Source: a virus | Length of the DNA stretch: 64,000 bases | Direction: 5' to 3' (one strand) | Virus record (IMG/VR): IMGVR_UViG_3300036893_000033 | Location: 30,888-94,887 of that record | In this document: positions 1 to 8,000 of the stretch, one piece after another | Numbering within the stretch: position 1 is the first letter of the stretch | Layout of the letters: every line of letters begins with the position of its first letter | The notes under the pieces: generated by a model | The model's input: the letters and a program-made list of their open reading frames with translations, nothing else | Databases searched by the model: none | What the model was told of the DNA's origin: nothing | Program-made: the position numbers and the translations under genes

Positions 1-2
1 GG

Positions 3-236
3 CTGCTTCCTGGCGTTGGGGTCGCCGTTCTGCCGGAGGGTCGGATTGAAAGGCTCAGCGACGTCCTTCTGTTGGCATGGTGGCGGTTAACTGGCAAGTC
101 ACGAGATAACCCGGCGCCCGGCGGTTACGCCATGGATCGCGTCGTCTCCGTTATCGGCGCTGCGGAGCTTCCATACTACACGCTTCACGTCCCGGTAACC
201 GAGCAATATTTCGCCAACGGCATCCTGAACCACAAC
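3..236 (+). other. Intein C-terminal segment inside the terminase P-loop
   Basis: Protein-splicing element, only its last 78 codons visible. The end shows the C-terminal splicing signature: hydrophobic strand DRVVSVIG, TLHVPVTEQYFANGILNHN, then an invariant-type His-Asn followed by Ser as +1 nucleophile. The junction is between bases 236 and 237. The insertion sits directly before Ser-Gly-Lys-Thr of the ATP-binding loop, a site class favoured by inteins because precise loss is required. Whether a homing endonuclease is present cannot be seen. Confidence 0.9.
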
Positions 237-1799
237 TCCGGCAAAACAGCGGTAATAGTCCGCAACATCATCAACCGCGCGTTGTTCAACGCGGGTAGCC
301 GCCATGTCAGCCTCAGGCTTCACCGCGTCAATGCCTGGGAGTCCCTCTGGCTCGACACAATCCCGAAGGTGATGGACCTTTTCTTTCCAGGGCTGCGCGC
401 GACGGTTAAGCTGAATCTCCAGTTTGGCTACATGACGTTCCCGAACGGCGCTGAGTATTGGGTCGGCGGGCTCGACGATAAAGACCGTGTTGACAAAGTA
501 CTTGGCAGGGAGTTCAGCACCATTCACATTAATGAATCTTCACAGATCTCATACCAGTCGGTTCTGACCGTCCGTACCCGCCTTGTGCAGCGCGTTGTGG
601 GGCGCAAGGGGCTCTGTGGTCAGTGCAAGGACCACTCGACGCACGTTACCCCTGAAGGCATAATCTCTTCCTGCTACCTGAAAAACAGGGAATTCCACGA
701 TCTCAACCCTATCGGGCGCGGGCACTGGAGTTACAAGGAGTTCCACCTCAACGTTGACCCGTTGTCGCCGGAGAAGAAGCTGAACCCCGCCGACTACGCC
801 TGGTTGAAGATGAACCCGGTCGATAACCTGCAAAACATCGACCCCGATTATTTGGCCATGCTCGACCGGATGCCGGCACGTATGCGCGCGCGGTTCAGGG
901 ATGGCGACTACCAGGACGAACTGCCGGGAGCGCTCTGGACCTCGATGGTACTGGATCGCTGTCTCGGAGATGTATGCGGCGGGACCAACGACTTCCCCGT
1001 CCCCATGCGCCGTATCGTCGTAGGCGTAGATCCGTCGGGAGCCTCAGGCGCTATCGGGGAAAAGGCCGACAACATCGGCATCGTCGTCTGCGGCATGGGC
1101 GAGGATAACCGCGCTTACGTCCTCGAAGACGCCAGCATGACGGGCTCCCCTGAAAAGTGGGCCTCCATGGTCAACGACATGTGGCTAAAATGGGGCGCGG
1201 ACCTGGTGGTCGCCGAACGGAATTACGGCGGGGAGATGGTCCGCAGCACGCTTCACCATGCAAACCCACACATGCGCGTGGACCTGGTAACTTCGTCGCG
1301 GGGGAAAATATTGAGAGCGGACCCCGTGTCTCTGCTGTACGAGAATCAGCCGACGCGAGTTATCCACTGCGGAGTATTCCAGACGCTCGAAGAGGAGATG
1401 TGCTCGATCCGCAGCGGCGACACGGCGGAGGATGTCAGGAAAAGACTGGGGCGTTCGCCGGGGTCGCTGGACGCCTGCGTGTTCGCGCTCACGGAGCTGT
1501 TCGGCTTAAACCGGAGCATGGGGCTGATCGAGTTAATGAAGAAGATGGCGGAGAACCCTGTGGTGCAGGGTCAGATTGGAGATAACGAGTTGGCCAAAAA
1601 GATTATGGGTAAGGTGGTTGGCAGTCAGATGACAAAGCCCGCAGTCGGGGATGAGACACTGGCGTGCCCCGCGTGTACGTCGGTGTCGGTGTCGCGGATG
1701 CAGCAGGGCTGGCGGTGCTCGCAGTGCGCGCACGTCTGGGGAAATCTGATATTGCCGCCGGGGATGCCGAAGAGGGGTGACGTGGCGAAGACGTGGTGA
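3..1799 (+). CDS. terL: Terminase large subunit, C-extein with intein C-terminus (5' partial)
   Basis: Packaging motor ATPase/nuclease that pumps DNA into the prohead. The frame is open to the window edge, so the gene is partial and the TTG at 72 is not its start. Codons up to 236 encode the end of an intein (block F/G: YYTLHVPVTEQYFANGILNHN), then Ser+1 opens SGKTAV, the end of the Walker A loop. A Walker B-like segment (IHINES) follows. The nuclease domain starts near GVDPSG and includes the acidic VVAERNYGG segment. The C-terminus carries a CxxC...CxxC zinc ribbon (about 1657-1725), which is unusual for terminases. The N-extein and most of the intein lie outside the window. Confidence 0.93.
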   Translation: MLPGVGVAVLPEGRIERLSDVLLLAWWRLTGKSRDNPAPGGYAMDRVVSVIGAAELPYYTLHVPVTEQYFANGILNHNSGKTAVIVRNIINRALFNAGSRHVSLRLHRVNAWESLWLDTIPKVMDLFFPGLRATVKLNLQFGYMTFPNGAEYWVGGLDDKDRVDKVLGREFSTIHINESSQISYQSVLTVRTRLVQRVVGRKGLCGQCKDHSTHVTPEGIISSCYLKNREFHDLNPIGRGHWSYKEFHLNVDPLSPEKKLNPADYAWLKMNPVDNLQNIDPDYLAMLDRMPARMRARFRDGDYQDELPGALWTSMVLDRCLGDVCGGTNDFPVPMRRIVVGVDPSGASGAIGEKADNIGIVVCGMGEDNRAYVLEDASMTGSPEKWASMVNDMWLKWGADLVVAERNYGGEMVRSTLHHANPHMRVDLVTSSRGKILRADPVSLLYENQPTRVIHCGVFQTLEEEMCSIRSGDTAEDVRKRLGRSPGSLDACVFALTELFGLNRSMGLIELMKKMAENPVVQGQIGDNELAKKIMGKVVGSQMTKPAVGDETLACPACTSVSVSRMQQGWRCSQCAHVWGNLILPPGMPKRGDVAKTW

Positions 1800-1822
1800 C
1801 AGGGGGATGAGGGAGGGTGGAT

Positions 1823-1948
1823 ATGCGCAGGCAGGACAGCAGGCCGGGCACTCGCTGCGCCTGCGGACAGCCAGCCGCCGAGCACATAGCTCCGCCCACG
1901 CAGGAGTTAAAGAAACCCGCCGGGGTGAATATGTCGCTCAGGAAATGA
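1823..1948 (+). CDS. Small Cys-containing protein, unknown
   Basis: A 41-residue reading frame starts with ATG behind a good ribosome site (GGGAGGGTGGAT). It holds a CAC cysteine pair and is rich in Arg, Pro and Gln. It lies in the gap between terminase and the next genes. No family is recognised; reality rests on the ribosome site and position only. Confidence 0.35.
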   Translation: MRRQDSRPGTRCACGQPAAEHIAPPTQELKKPAGVNMSLRK

Positions 1949-1958
1949 CCGCCGGTAG

Positions 1959-2156
1959 TCACCTGGGCAGCGTTAGCGGTGAGAGGTAGCCAGCAGCGCC
2001 GAACAGGAAACTGAGCAGCCATAGGCACACGCAGACCACGACTACGACGCGGATGATCTTTTGAATCATGGCGTCCATGGGTATTTGCTCGATCACCCAC
2101 AAGATGAGACCCACAACCACGAGCGCGATGATGATTTGGATTAACGGGAATGGCAT
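1959..2156 (-). CDS. Small two-helix membrane protein, holin-like (Thivi_2564-type)
   Basis: A 65-residue protein, start chosen at MPFPLIQII rather than the upstream in-frame codon. Two hydrophobic segments flank the motif IPMDAMIQKIIRVVVVV, the layout of a widespread family of small phage and bacterial membrane proteins (Thivi_2564 type) whose function is unproven. It is the only antisense gene between terminase and the portal and faces away from the divergent promoter at 2194. A holin or membrane-remodelling role is possible but inferred. Confidence 0.65.
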   Translation of the reverse strand: MPFPLIQIIIALVVVGLILWVIEQIPMDAMIQKIIRVVVVVCVCLWLLSFLFGAAGYLSPLTLPR

Positions 2157-2193
2157 GCCGCGAGTAGTGCATGGCGGTGGCCGAAAAAAATGG

Positions 2194-2222
2194 TTGACAG
2201 CGGCTGTCATCTAAGGTTACAG
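2194..2222 (+). promoter_or_regulatory. Sigma70-type promoter with palindromic operator
   Basis: TTGACA (2194-2199), 17-base spacer and TTACAG (2217-2222), only 8 bases before the ATG at 2231, so transcripts would be almost leaderless. TGACAG-CGG-CTGTCA (2195-2209) is a perfect 6-base-arm inverted repeat covering the -35 box, a likely operator for the ribbon-helix-helix protein encoded directly downstream. Confidence 0.65.
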
Positions 2223-2230
2223 TTTAGAGC

Positions 2231-2410
2231 ATGACATCGGACAGCAAGGTTCTCAGCATCAGGCTTCCAGGCTCTGCGTTTCGCAGGCTGGCCAGGATGG
2301 CATCGCAGCAGGAGCGAAAGCCCAGCGCGATGGCCGCACTTCTCGTGAAGCGCGGACTGCCCGAGGAAGCCGTAGCGGTTAAGCAAGCGCGGCGGGAAGT
2401 GTATCCGTGA
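2231..2410 (+). CDS. Ribbon-helix-helix DNA-binding protein
   Basis: A 59-residue protein with the CopG/Arc layout: an N-terminal strand (SKVLSIRLPGS), a first helix (AFRRLARMASQQ) and a second helix after KPSAMAALLVKRGL. Such dimers bind short palindromes. The palindrome in its own promoter makes autoregulation likely. It heads a string of small coupled genes and its stop overlaps the next GTG start. Confidence 0.65.
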   Translation: MTSDSKVLSIRLPGSAFRRLARMASQQERKPSAMAALLVKRGLPEEAVAVKQARREVYP

Positions 2411-2505
2411 CGAATGGACAGAAGAGGATCATGTTCTGGTCCGGTTATGTGACTGCCGGTATCGCGGGTGCTGCCTCTGATGGATATCATGGGGCGAATG
2501 AATGA
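2407..2505 (+). CDS. Small protein, unknown
   Basis: A 32-residue frame starting at GTG with a four-base GTGA overlap with the ribbon-helix-helix gene. Its middle (FWSGYVTAGIAGAA) could be a short hydrophobic helix. Support comes only from the tight coupling to both neighbours. Confidence 0.35.
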   Translation: MTNGQKRIMFWSGYVTAGIAGAASDGYHGANE

Positions 2506-2560
2506 CGCGCTAGAGGATTTTTCGTGGTTGTTTCCTGACGTGGGGGGTGACGAATGGTGA
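2498..2560 (+). CDS. Acidic micro-ORF, unknown
   Basis: Twenty residues, acidic and aromatic (LEDFSWLFPDVGGDEW), overlapping the genes on both sides by 7-8 bases. It may be a real microprotein or a frame that keeps ribosomes coupled. No family recognised. Confidence 0.25.
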   Translation: MNDALEDFSWLFPDVGGDEW

Positions 2561-2808
2561 TCCTTGAGCACGAAGATCCGACGCCGGGCCACTGGGCAAG
2601 GAAAGCCTTCAACAACGCCACCTCCCGACCCTCTGTCTGGCCTCCCTTCCAGGCGTATCCGGCGCTATGGCGCATGTCGAACCGTTCAGGCCGGAAATAT
2701 TACCCTGTGCGCGTGATGTCTCCGCCCGACCGTGGCCAGGTGCGCTGCTGGGTGGATGATGTGGTTTTTAAGTGGATTCCTTTGGGTGAGATTTTGGGTG
2801 CAGAATGA
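2554..2808 (+). CDS. Hypothetical small protein
   Basis: An 84-residue soluble protein with many Trp and Pro residues (HWARKAF, SVWPPFQAYPALWRM). It has a conserved-looking basic-aromatic core but no recognised domain. It is in the coupled string: its TGA overlaps the ATG of the following Tat-signal gene as ATGA. Confidence 0.55.
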   Translation: MVILEHEDPTPGHWARKAFNNATSRPSVWPPFQAYPALWRMSNRSGRKYYPVRVMSPPDRGQVRCWVDDVVFKWIPLGEILGAE

Positions 2809-2998
2809 ACCGCAGAGACATGCTTAGGCTGTTCGGTGTAGGCGCAACGATAGTCCCCGTGGTCGGCGGGACGGTCCCGATGTTAAGGTTGGGGACCTAA
2901 TAGCCACCAAGAAGAGGCTATTTCTTGTTGAAAAAATTCCAGACGAGGATGGCGTGTGGCACACGATTGAGGCTCTCGACATGGACGGCAAGCTATGA
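2805..2998 (+). pseudogene. Tat-signal protein split by a -1 frameshift
   Basis: The first frame (2805-2900) gives a twin-arginine leader, NRRDMLRLFGVGATIVPVVGG, and then stops at TAA. Shifting back one base near 2876 continues as DVKVGDLIATKKRLFLVEK and ends at TGA 2996-2998, where it overlaps the next ATG as ATGA, exactly like its neighbours. The combined product is about 64 residues. No canonical slippery heptamer is visible, so a one-base deletion, an assembly error or unusual recoding are all possible. Confidence 0.55.
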
Positions 2999-3318
2999 CA
3001 TTCACGCGCAAAAACAACCTCATAATCCCCGAAGACGAGCCGCTCAAGGGCCGCTCTCAGGTCGGGTATTCGCGGCGTGGCTTCCTTGGGATGCTGGCGG
3101 CGGGGGCGACGCTGGCGGCGGTGCCAGACCCCATCCCCCGCAACGTAACAGCATGGATCAGCCTTGGGCGAGACCACTACACTGATTTTCCCACGCCCAC
3201 AAGGCAGCGGACGTTCGGCATTTACGCTGAGGTTCTGTCGATCTCAGTTCCGTTCCAGTTTCAAGGTACAGCACGAAAAGAGACGGTGCGCTACCGCCGT
3301 GCGGTCGCGGACGCATGA
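2995..3318 (+). CDS. Small protein with twin-arginine (Tat) signal
   Basis: A 107-residue protein. Residues 25-45 read GYSRRGFLGMLAAGATLAA, a textbook Tat leader with a long polar N-region of about 26 residues. The rest (about 60 residues) is soluble with no recognised fold. It would be exported folded across the inner membrane. It is coupled to the frameshifted Tat gene before it and to a membrane protein after it. A phage gene with this signal is unusual. Confidence 0.65.
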   Translation: MTFTRKNNLIIPEDEPLKGRSQVGYSRRGFLGMLAAGATLAAVPDPIPRNVTAWISLGRDHYTDFPTPTRQRTFGIYAEVLSISVPFQFQGTARKETVRYRRAVADA

Positions 3319-3698
3319 ACATCCTGAACCGCCTCGGACTCTCCCCCTTCGGCGCCTATGTGCTGGGCACCGCGCTGGTCGCGTGGTCCACTGCCGCAGC
3401 CTGCCGCCACTCCTGGCTGCTGTCGATAGCGCCGCTCTGGCTCGCCGCCGCATGGGTGGCATGGAAGCTCAGCCAGCCCGTTAACGGAGACCCGGAACCA
3501 CTTAAGCCGTGGTGCCTGGCGTGCGGGTCGCGGAATATAAAGCCCGAGTGGAATACGGCATCGCTGGTGCTGCACCTGCACTGTGCGATGTGCGGAGCCG
3601 CATGGGCAACGAAGTCGGTGGCTGAGGGCGTGGGCATTAAACCGGACACATGGCGGCCGCATCCGGGGGCAGTGGCGCAGAAGGAAGAGAAAAAATGA
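3315..3698 (+). CDS. Membrane protein with zinc ribbon
   Basis: A 127-residue protein. Two hydrophobic segments lie in residues 12-56. A CxxC (WCLACGS) and a second CxxC (CAMCG) 28 residues apart form a likely cytoplasmic zinc ribbon. The tail is charged. ATGA overlaps link it to both neighbours. Function unknown. Confidence 0.6.
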   Translation: MNILNRLGLSPFGAYVLGTALVAWSTAAACRHSWLLSIAPLWLAAAWVAWKLSQPVNGDPEPLKPWCLACGSRNIKPEWNTASLVLHLHCAMCGAAWATKSVAEGVGIKPDTWRPHPGAVAQKEEKK

Positions 3699-3988
3699 CC
3701 ACCGAAGAAAAACAGAAACTATGGGATGGACGTCCGTCCGCGTGGATCACAGGCGAAGGTGTGCGTGGGATGGTGGATGCGGCGTTTGCGCGTCACGCGG
3801 AACTGGCAGGCCAGAAAGTCGATGACTTCATGATGAAGATCACGGGTGAGGAAAAAGCTGGTATCTCTGATTCCATGTCCCGCGAACCGATGATTATGAT
3901 TGGGGCGATCATTGGGTATCTGGATGCGGTTTATGTTCAGCAGCACGGGATCACCATAGAGGAAATGGATGCGTTTGCCACGGAATAG
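3695..3988 (+). CDS. Hypothetical protein
   Basis: A 97-residue, helical, acidic protein. Start is chosen at the ATG that overlaps the previous stop. No recognised domain. Its coding end is overlapped by an Arg-rich micro-ORF in another frame. Confidence 0.55.
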   Translation: MTTEEKQKLWDGRPSAWITGEGVRGMVDAAFARHAELAGQKVDDFMMKITGEEKAGISDSMSREPMIMIGAIIGYLDAVYVQQHGITIEEMDAFATE

Positions 3989-4052
3989 CCGTCTCTGGCT
4001 GTTGCGGTATCTGCGGGCGAAGTACGCGGTGCTGCGGAGGCGGCTACGTTGA
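3969..4052 (+). CDS. Arg-rich micro-ORF
   Basis: Twenty-seven residues, about one third Arg/Lys, amphipathic (RLWLLRYLRAKYAVLRRRLR). It overlaps the previous gene by 20 bases and the next TTG start by 4. It could bind nucleic acid or membrane, or be a chance frame. Confidence 0.25.
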   Translation: MRLPRNSRLWLLRYLRAKYAVLRRRLR

Positions 4053-4234
4053 CTACGGCCTCCCCCCTCTGGCTGATCCGCCTGCAAGCCCGCTGGCGGA
4101 TATGGTGGAACCTCTGCCCCGCCTGTAACTCGGACGCGCCGGGGCTGGATACGTGCAAGTTGTGCTGCGGTGCGCGGGATTATCCGTTGACGGACGAGCA
4201 AATACAGCGGTACCGGAAGGCGTATTTACTTTGA
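4049..4234 (+). CDS. Zinc-ribbon small protein
   Basis: Sixty-one residues from a TTG start overlapping the previous stop. Two knuckles, CPAC and CKLCCG, 12 residues apart suggest one bound zinc. Trp-rich N-terminus (WRIWWNL). It overlaps the J-domain gene by TTGA. Confidence 0.45.
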   Translation: MTTASPLWLIRLQARWRIWWNLCPACNSDAPGLDTCKLCCGARDYPLTDEQIQRYRKAYLL

Positions 4235-4872
4235 ATCCTTATGAGGTCCTCGACCTCCCCACCGACGCCACCGAATCCGATATCCGCGAAGCCTACCGTA
4301 TCCTGGCCAGACAGCACCACCCGGACATTACCGGCGACCCCGAGGCCTTCCTCCGCACCAAGAAAGCCCACGACATCCTGATCGACCCAAACACGCGGGC
4401 GGCATACGACGTCACCGGCCTTATCGCTGGTGAGGATAACGCAATCCTGAACGCGCTCACGCTGATCCGTCAGATCACGATGAGCATCCTGAACGATAAC
4501 CCGAACTGCAATATCCTTGAGGGCGTGCTGAATAGCCTGTCTTCGCAGGAGGCTACAGCGCGGGCCAGTATCTCGCAACTCAACCGCGTGACTGACAAGT
4601 GGCGGAAGGCGGGGGATAATATTACCGCGCGATGGAGGGGCGGGGATCGGGTTAAGCGGGCACTCCTGAACACCATCGAGAGTTCGATCAACGAGGCGGA
4701 AGAGGCCAAAGCTCCGCTGGAGGCTGAGATCAGGAAGATTGACCTGGCGCGTAAGCAACTGGATGACTCCCGGTATGAGATGCCGGAATCGCCGCGCACC
4801 AGGTACTCCGCTGAGTTGTTTGGGTCGCCTGCGTGGCAGGTTAAGGTGGGTGGGAAGTGGGAGGGACCGTGA
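4231..4872 (+). CDS. J-domain (DnaJ-like) co-chaperone
   Basis: A 213-residue protein starting at TTG behind GGAAGG and overlapping the previous stop. Residues 1-62 form a J domain: NPYEVLDLPTDAT, helix II AYRILARQ, the HPD tripeptide at 30-32 that stimulates Hsp70 ATPase, and helix III. There is no Gly/Phe or zinc region; the C-terminal half is charged coiled coil (AEEAKAPLEAEIRKIDLARKQ). It sits next to the portal gene, so it may recruit host DnaK to head assembly; that role is inferred. Confidence 0.85.
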   Translation: MNPYEVLDLPTDATESDIREAYRILARQHHPDITGDPEAFLRTKKAHDILIDPNTRAAYDVTGLIAGEDNAILNALTLIRQITMSILNDNPNCNILEGVLNSLSSQEATARASISQLNRVTDKWRKAGDNITARWRGGDRVKRALLNTIESSINEAEEAKAPLEAEIRKIDLARKQLDDSRYEMPESPRTRYSAELFGSPAWQVKVGGKWEGP

Positions 4873-4952
4873 CGCTGCCAGCACCCACGCCGACCTCCTA
4901 TCTCCCTGATTTATAGCGCCTACCCGCCTGTGTTTGCTACCCTGAACGCAGC

Positions 4953-7900
4953 ATGCGTCTCATTCAGGCTCCGATAGTTCGTAACATCGCCCCACTGGCC
5001 AATGCCGTTGCGAACGGCGCCCGTCGCATGGCGAATGGCCTGTTCCGCCCGCCTCCATCCACCATCGCGGGGGTAGATTCCCGCAACTGGCCGTCAGCGT
5101 TGCAGCCGATACAGCCGATGGGGCCGCCAGGCTCGCAGCCGTTGGGGATGAATTTCTTCTACGGGCAGAATCTGGTTTATACGCCGAGGCCGGATGCTGA
5201 GTACACGGCGGCTCAACTTAAGACCCTTTCGCAATACCCACTAGCCCGCATCTGTATTGAGAACGTCAAAGACACGATCTGCTACCTGCCGTGGCGCATC
5301 CAACTGAAGCCGGTTGCTGGCGAGATGCACACCGACCGCGCTAAGCGCGCCATGAGGGACAAGAACATCGGCAGACTGACCGGGCTGTTCGAGTGCCCCG
5401 ATGGCCAGCAGCCGTGGTCGCAGTGGTTGAGGCCATTCCTTGATGCGATGCTCGTTACCGACAGCGCATGTTTCGCCGTGGAGCGCGGCAGTAGGGGCGG
5501 CATTCCGCGCCTCAAGGTGCTCCTGAGTAGTGATTCCATTGCGCGTTATATTGACGACACTGGGTTCACGCCGGAGCCTCCAAGCCCTGCATATAGTCAG
5601 CTCTGGGACGGGATTCCAAGGATCGATTGCACTACGGATCAGCTATTTTACGTGCCCCGAAACATCGCTCCGCGCAACACAATGTCGAGCGCGCTCTACG
5701 GATTCGGCAGCGTCGAGCAACTCGCCAAACTCATCGAGATCGGCATAGCTCGCCTCATTTTCGTATATGCGTACTATCGCTCTGGCAGCATCCCCGACAT
5801 GCTCCATATCGCCCCCGCCGACGTGACCGCCAAAGAGGCCACCGAGGCGATGCAGTGGATGAACTCAGAACTGTCCGGGCAACTCGATACCCGCCGTGGG
5901 TACCGCGTCATTCAGGGATTTCAGCGGGACGGAAAACAGGAGCAGATCCTATTCCCGAAGGAACCGCTGCTGACTGACCTGTTCGACGACTACCTGATCC
6001 ATCAGATTTCGTTCGGGATTGGATGCTCAGCACAACGACTCCTGAAATCGATGAACCGCGCATCAGCTGTCGCGGCTCAGGACGCCGCCGAAGAAGAAGG
6101 CACGGCCCCGTACGTCCAGTGGCTCCAGGCACAGCTAAACTTCTTCATCCAGCGCAGGCTAGGCTACCCGGAGTACGAAATCTCCTTCGACCCCCAAATG
6201 GAACTGGACGGCCTCAAGCAAATGGAGATCGACACCGGCTACGTCAAGAGCGGCATCTACACGATCAACGAACGCCGGGAGCTCAGAGGCGACGATCCAC
6301 GCGCTGAGCCACAGGCGGACCAACTCGGGGCGTTGACGCCTAACGGCTGGCTTGCCATCGGAGCGCCCCCCGCAAACTCAGACGACCCTAAGCCGAAACC
6401 ACAAGTAGCGCCACCTGAACCCGCCCGCTCCCGCAAGTCCAGCAGGGTCATCCTGGTCGAGCGCGGCGACCCCATGCCGATGTTTGTGCCGGGGACCCAG
6501 GTCGAGAAGGTCTGGTCGATACCTTCGGGTAAGGTGTTTGACGCGGTGCCGGTTGACGAGGATGCGCCGTTGATGCTCCGTGGCCTCGAGAAGTATTCCT
6601 ACGGGAGTACGCAGGTAGACATCGCCCCTGCCAGTGACGCAGGCATGAAGCTAGCCGCACTGCGGGCGTCCATCGATAAATCGCATTTGATGGCGAAGGG
6701 ACTGGAGAATACCCCCCACATAACGGTTCGTTATGGCTTCAAGGGCGACACCGCCGCCATCCGTAAGCATCTCCGCGATATGCCGCCGTTCAATATCGCC
6801 TTCGGCAAGGTAGCGGCATTCGATCCGACCGCCAACAGCGATGACGCCGCGCCATTGCACGTTGAGGTTGAGTCTTCGGATCTGGCATCCATCAACGCAT
6901 CCATCGTGGCACACGGCGACTGGAAGAAAGCCGACTTCGAGTATCACCCGCACGCCACCATCGCCTACGTAAATCCAGACAATGCAGCGTCGTATGTGGA
7001 GTCCATGAGCACCGCCATGGCGGGCCTGACATACAACGTAACCGCGATCACAATCAGCCCCAGGGACGGTGATCCAGAGCGCGTGGAACTGTTGGGCGTT
7101 CCCGCTGCGCTGAAGACGGCCAAGGGTGACGGGACAGACCCCTTCACCGACCGCGCACCGCAACCCGTTACCGTCTCCACGCCGGCGATCTCAGCCGAAG
7201 CTGATCCGACCTCCGAAGCCAGCAACGATCCTGCGGATGACGCCAGCACAAAACACCTGAAGCTTCAGATGAAGCAGGATGTCCACAAGTGGCTTACTGG
7301 CATCAAGTCAGGCGTTATCACCAGAATCTCCAGCGTCAAGAAAATCTCCAGAGGCAAACTCCGCAAAGACGACCAGCGCGATATGATCCTGTACGCCGCG
7401 TTGGACTACGAAGTCTTCGAACTGCCGTCTATCGTGGAGGAAACTTTGTACGAAGCCGCGCACTCAGGTGCGCTCCGTGGATTGTCGCAAGTGCAGGCCG
7501 TGTCTTCGGTGAACATCGGCACACAGCAGCAACTGGCGCGCGAGTTTGCACAGGATCGCGCCGCCGAGATGGTCGGCATGAAGTGGGTGGACGGGGAGCT
7601 GGTGGCTAATCCGAATGCCGCGTGGAGTATCGACGCGACCACGCGGGAGGCGATCCGCAAGGCGGTCACGGATGCTTTCTCGGCGGAGACGAAGATGACC
7701 GACCTCATCCAGGCCATCAAGGACCTGGACACGTTCGATGAGGCGCGAGCGGAGAATATCGCTGTCACCGAGGTTCACAACGCGCAGTCGGCGGGAAATT
7801 ACGCCGCTTGGGAGCAGACTGGGGTGGTGTTGGCTACGAAGATCGTATGCTCTAGTCTTGGACCGTGTAAGATATGCGCAGCTAACGAAGCAGCAGGGTC

Positions 7901-8000
7901 GGTGCCGTTTGGCCAGAAGTTTCCGTCGGGACATGTCCGACCGCCATTTCATCTGGGTGGATGTCGCTGTATACAGACCGGGACTGAGTTTAAGAAGTAG
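4953..8000 (+). CDS. Portal / 2H phosphoesterase / head-morphogenesis fusion
   Basis: A 1015-residue polypeptide, about twice a normal portal. Residues 1 to about 470 match a phage portal (helical stem, FGIGCSAQRL region). Residues about 540-725 form a 2H phosphoesterase fold with both catalytic HxT motifs, HIT at 589-591 and HAT at 667-669, 78 residues apart. The last about 280 residues resemble SPP1 gp7/Mu gpF minor head proteins, ending in KICAANEAAG...PPFHLGGCRC. The portal is the unique-vertex DNA channel; gp7-type proteins enter the head. 2H enzymes open 2'-5' or cyclic nucleotide bonds. The fusion reading frame is uninterrupted. Confidence 0.88.
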   Translation: MRLIQAPIVRNIAPLANAVANGARRMANGLFRPPPSTIAGVDSRNWPSALQPIQPMGPPGSQPLGMNFFYGQNLVYTPRPDAEYTAAQLKTLSQYPLARICIENVKDTICYLPWRIQLKPVAGEMHTDRAKRAMRDKNIGRLTGLFECPDGQQPWSQWLRPFLDAMLVTDSACFAVERGSRGGIPRLKVLLSSDSIARYIDDTGFTPEPPSPAYSQLWDGIPRIDCTTDQLFYVPRNIAPRNTMSSALYGFGSVEQLAKLIEIGIARLIFVYAYYRSGSIPDMLHIAPADVTAKEATEAMQWMNSELSGQLDTRRGYRVIQGFQRDGKQEQILFPKEPLLTDLFDDYLIHQISFGIGCSAQRLLKSMNRASAVAAQDAAEEEGTAPYVQWLQAQLNFFIQRRLGYPEYEISFDPQMELDGLKQMEIDTGYVKSGIYTINERRELRGDDPRAEPQADQLGALTPNGWLAIGAPPANSDDPKPKPQVAPPEPARSRKSSRVILVERGDPMPMFVPGTQVEKVWSIPSGKVFDAVPVDEDAPLMLRGLEKYSYGSTQVDIAPASDAGMKLAALRASIDKSHLMAKGLENTPHITVRYGFKGDTAAIRKHLRDMPPFNIAFGKVAAFDPTANSDDAAPLHVEVESSDLASINASIVAHGDWKKADFEYHPHATIAYVNPDNAASYVESMSTAMAGLTYNVTAITISPRDGDPERVELLGVPAALKTAKGDGTDPFTDRAPQPVTVSTPAISAEADPTSEASNDPADDASTKHLKLQMKQDVHKWLTGIKSGVITRISSVKKISRGKLRKDDQRDMILYAALDYEVFELPSIVEETLYEAAHSGALRGLSQVQAVSSVNIGTQQQLAREFAQDRAAEMVGMKWVDGELVANPNAAWSIDATTREAIRKAVTDAFSAETKMTDLIQAIKDLDTFDEARAENIAVTEVHNAQSAGNYAAWEQTGVVLATKIVCSSLGPCKICAANEAAGSVPFGQKFPSGHVRPPFHLGGCRCIQTGTEFKK

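Noticed and set aside
72-1799. TTG at 72 as terminase start
   Set aside because: Upstream codons stay open to the window edge and encode intein sequence, so the gene begins before the window.
4869-4916. 15-codon GTG frame after the J-domain gene
   Set aside because: Too short, only a chance overlap; no sign of constraint.
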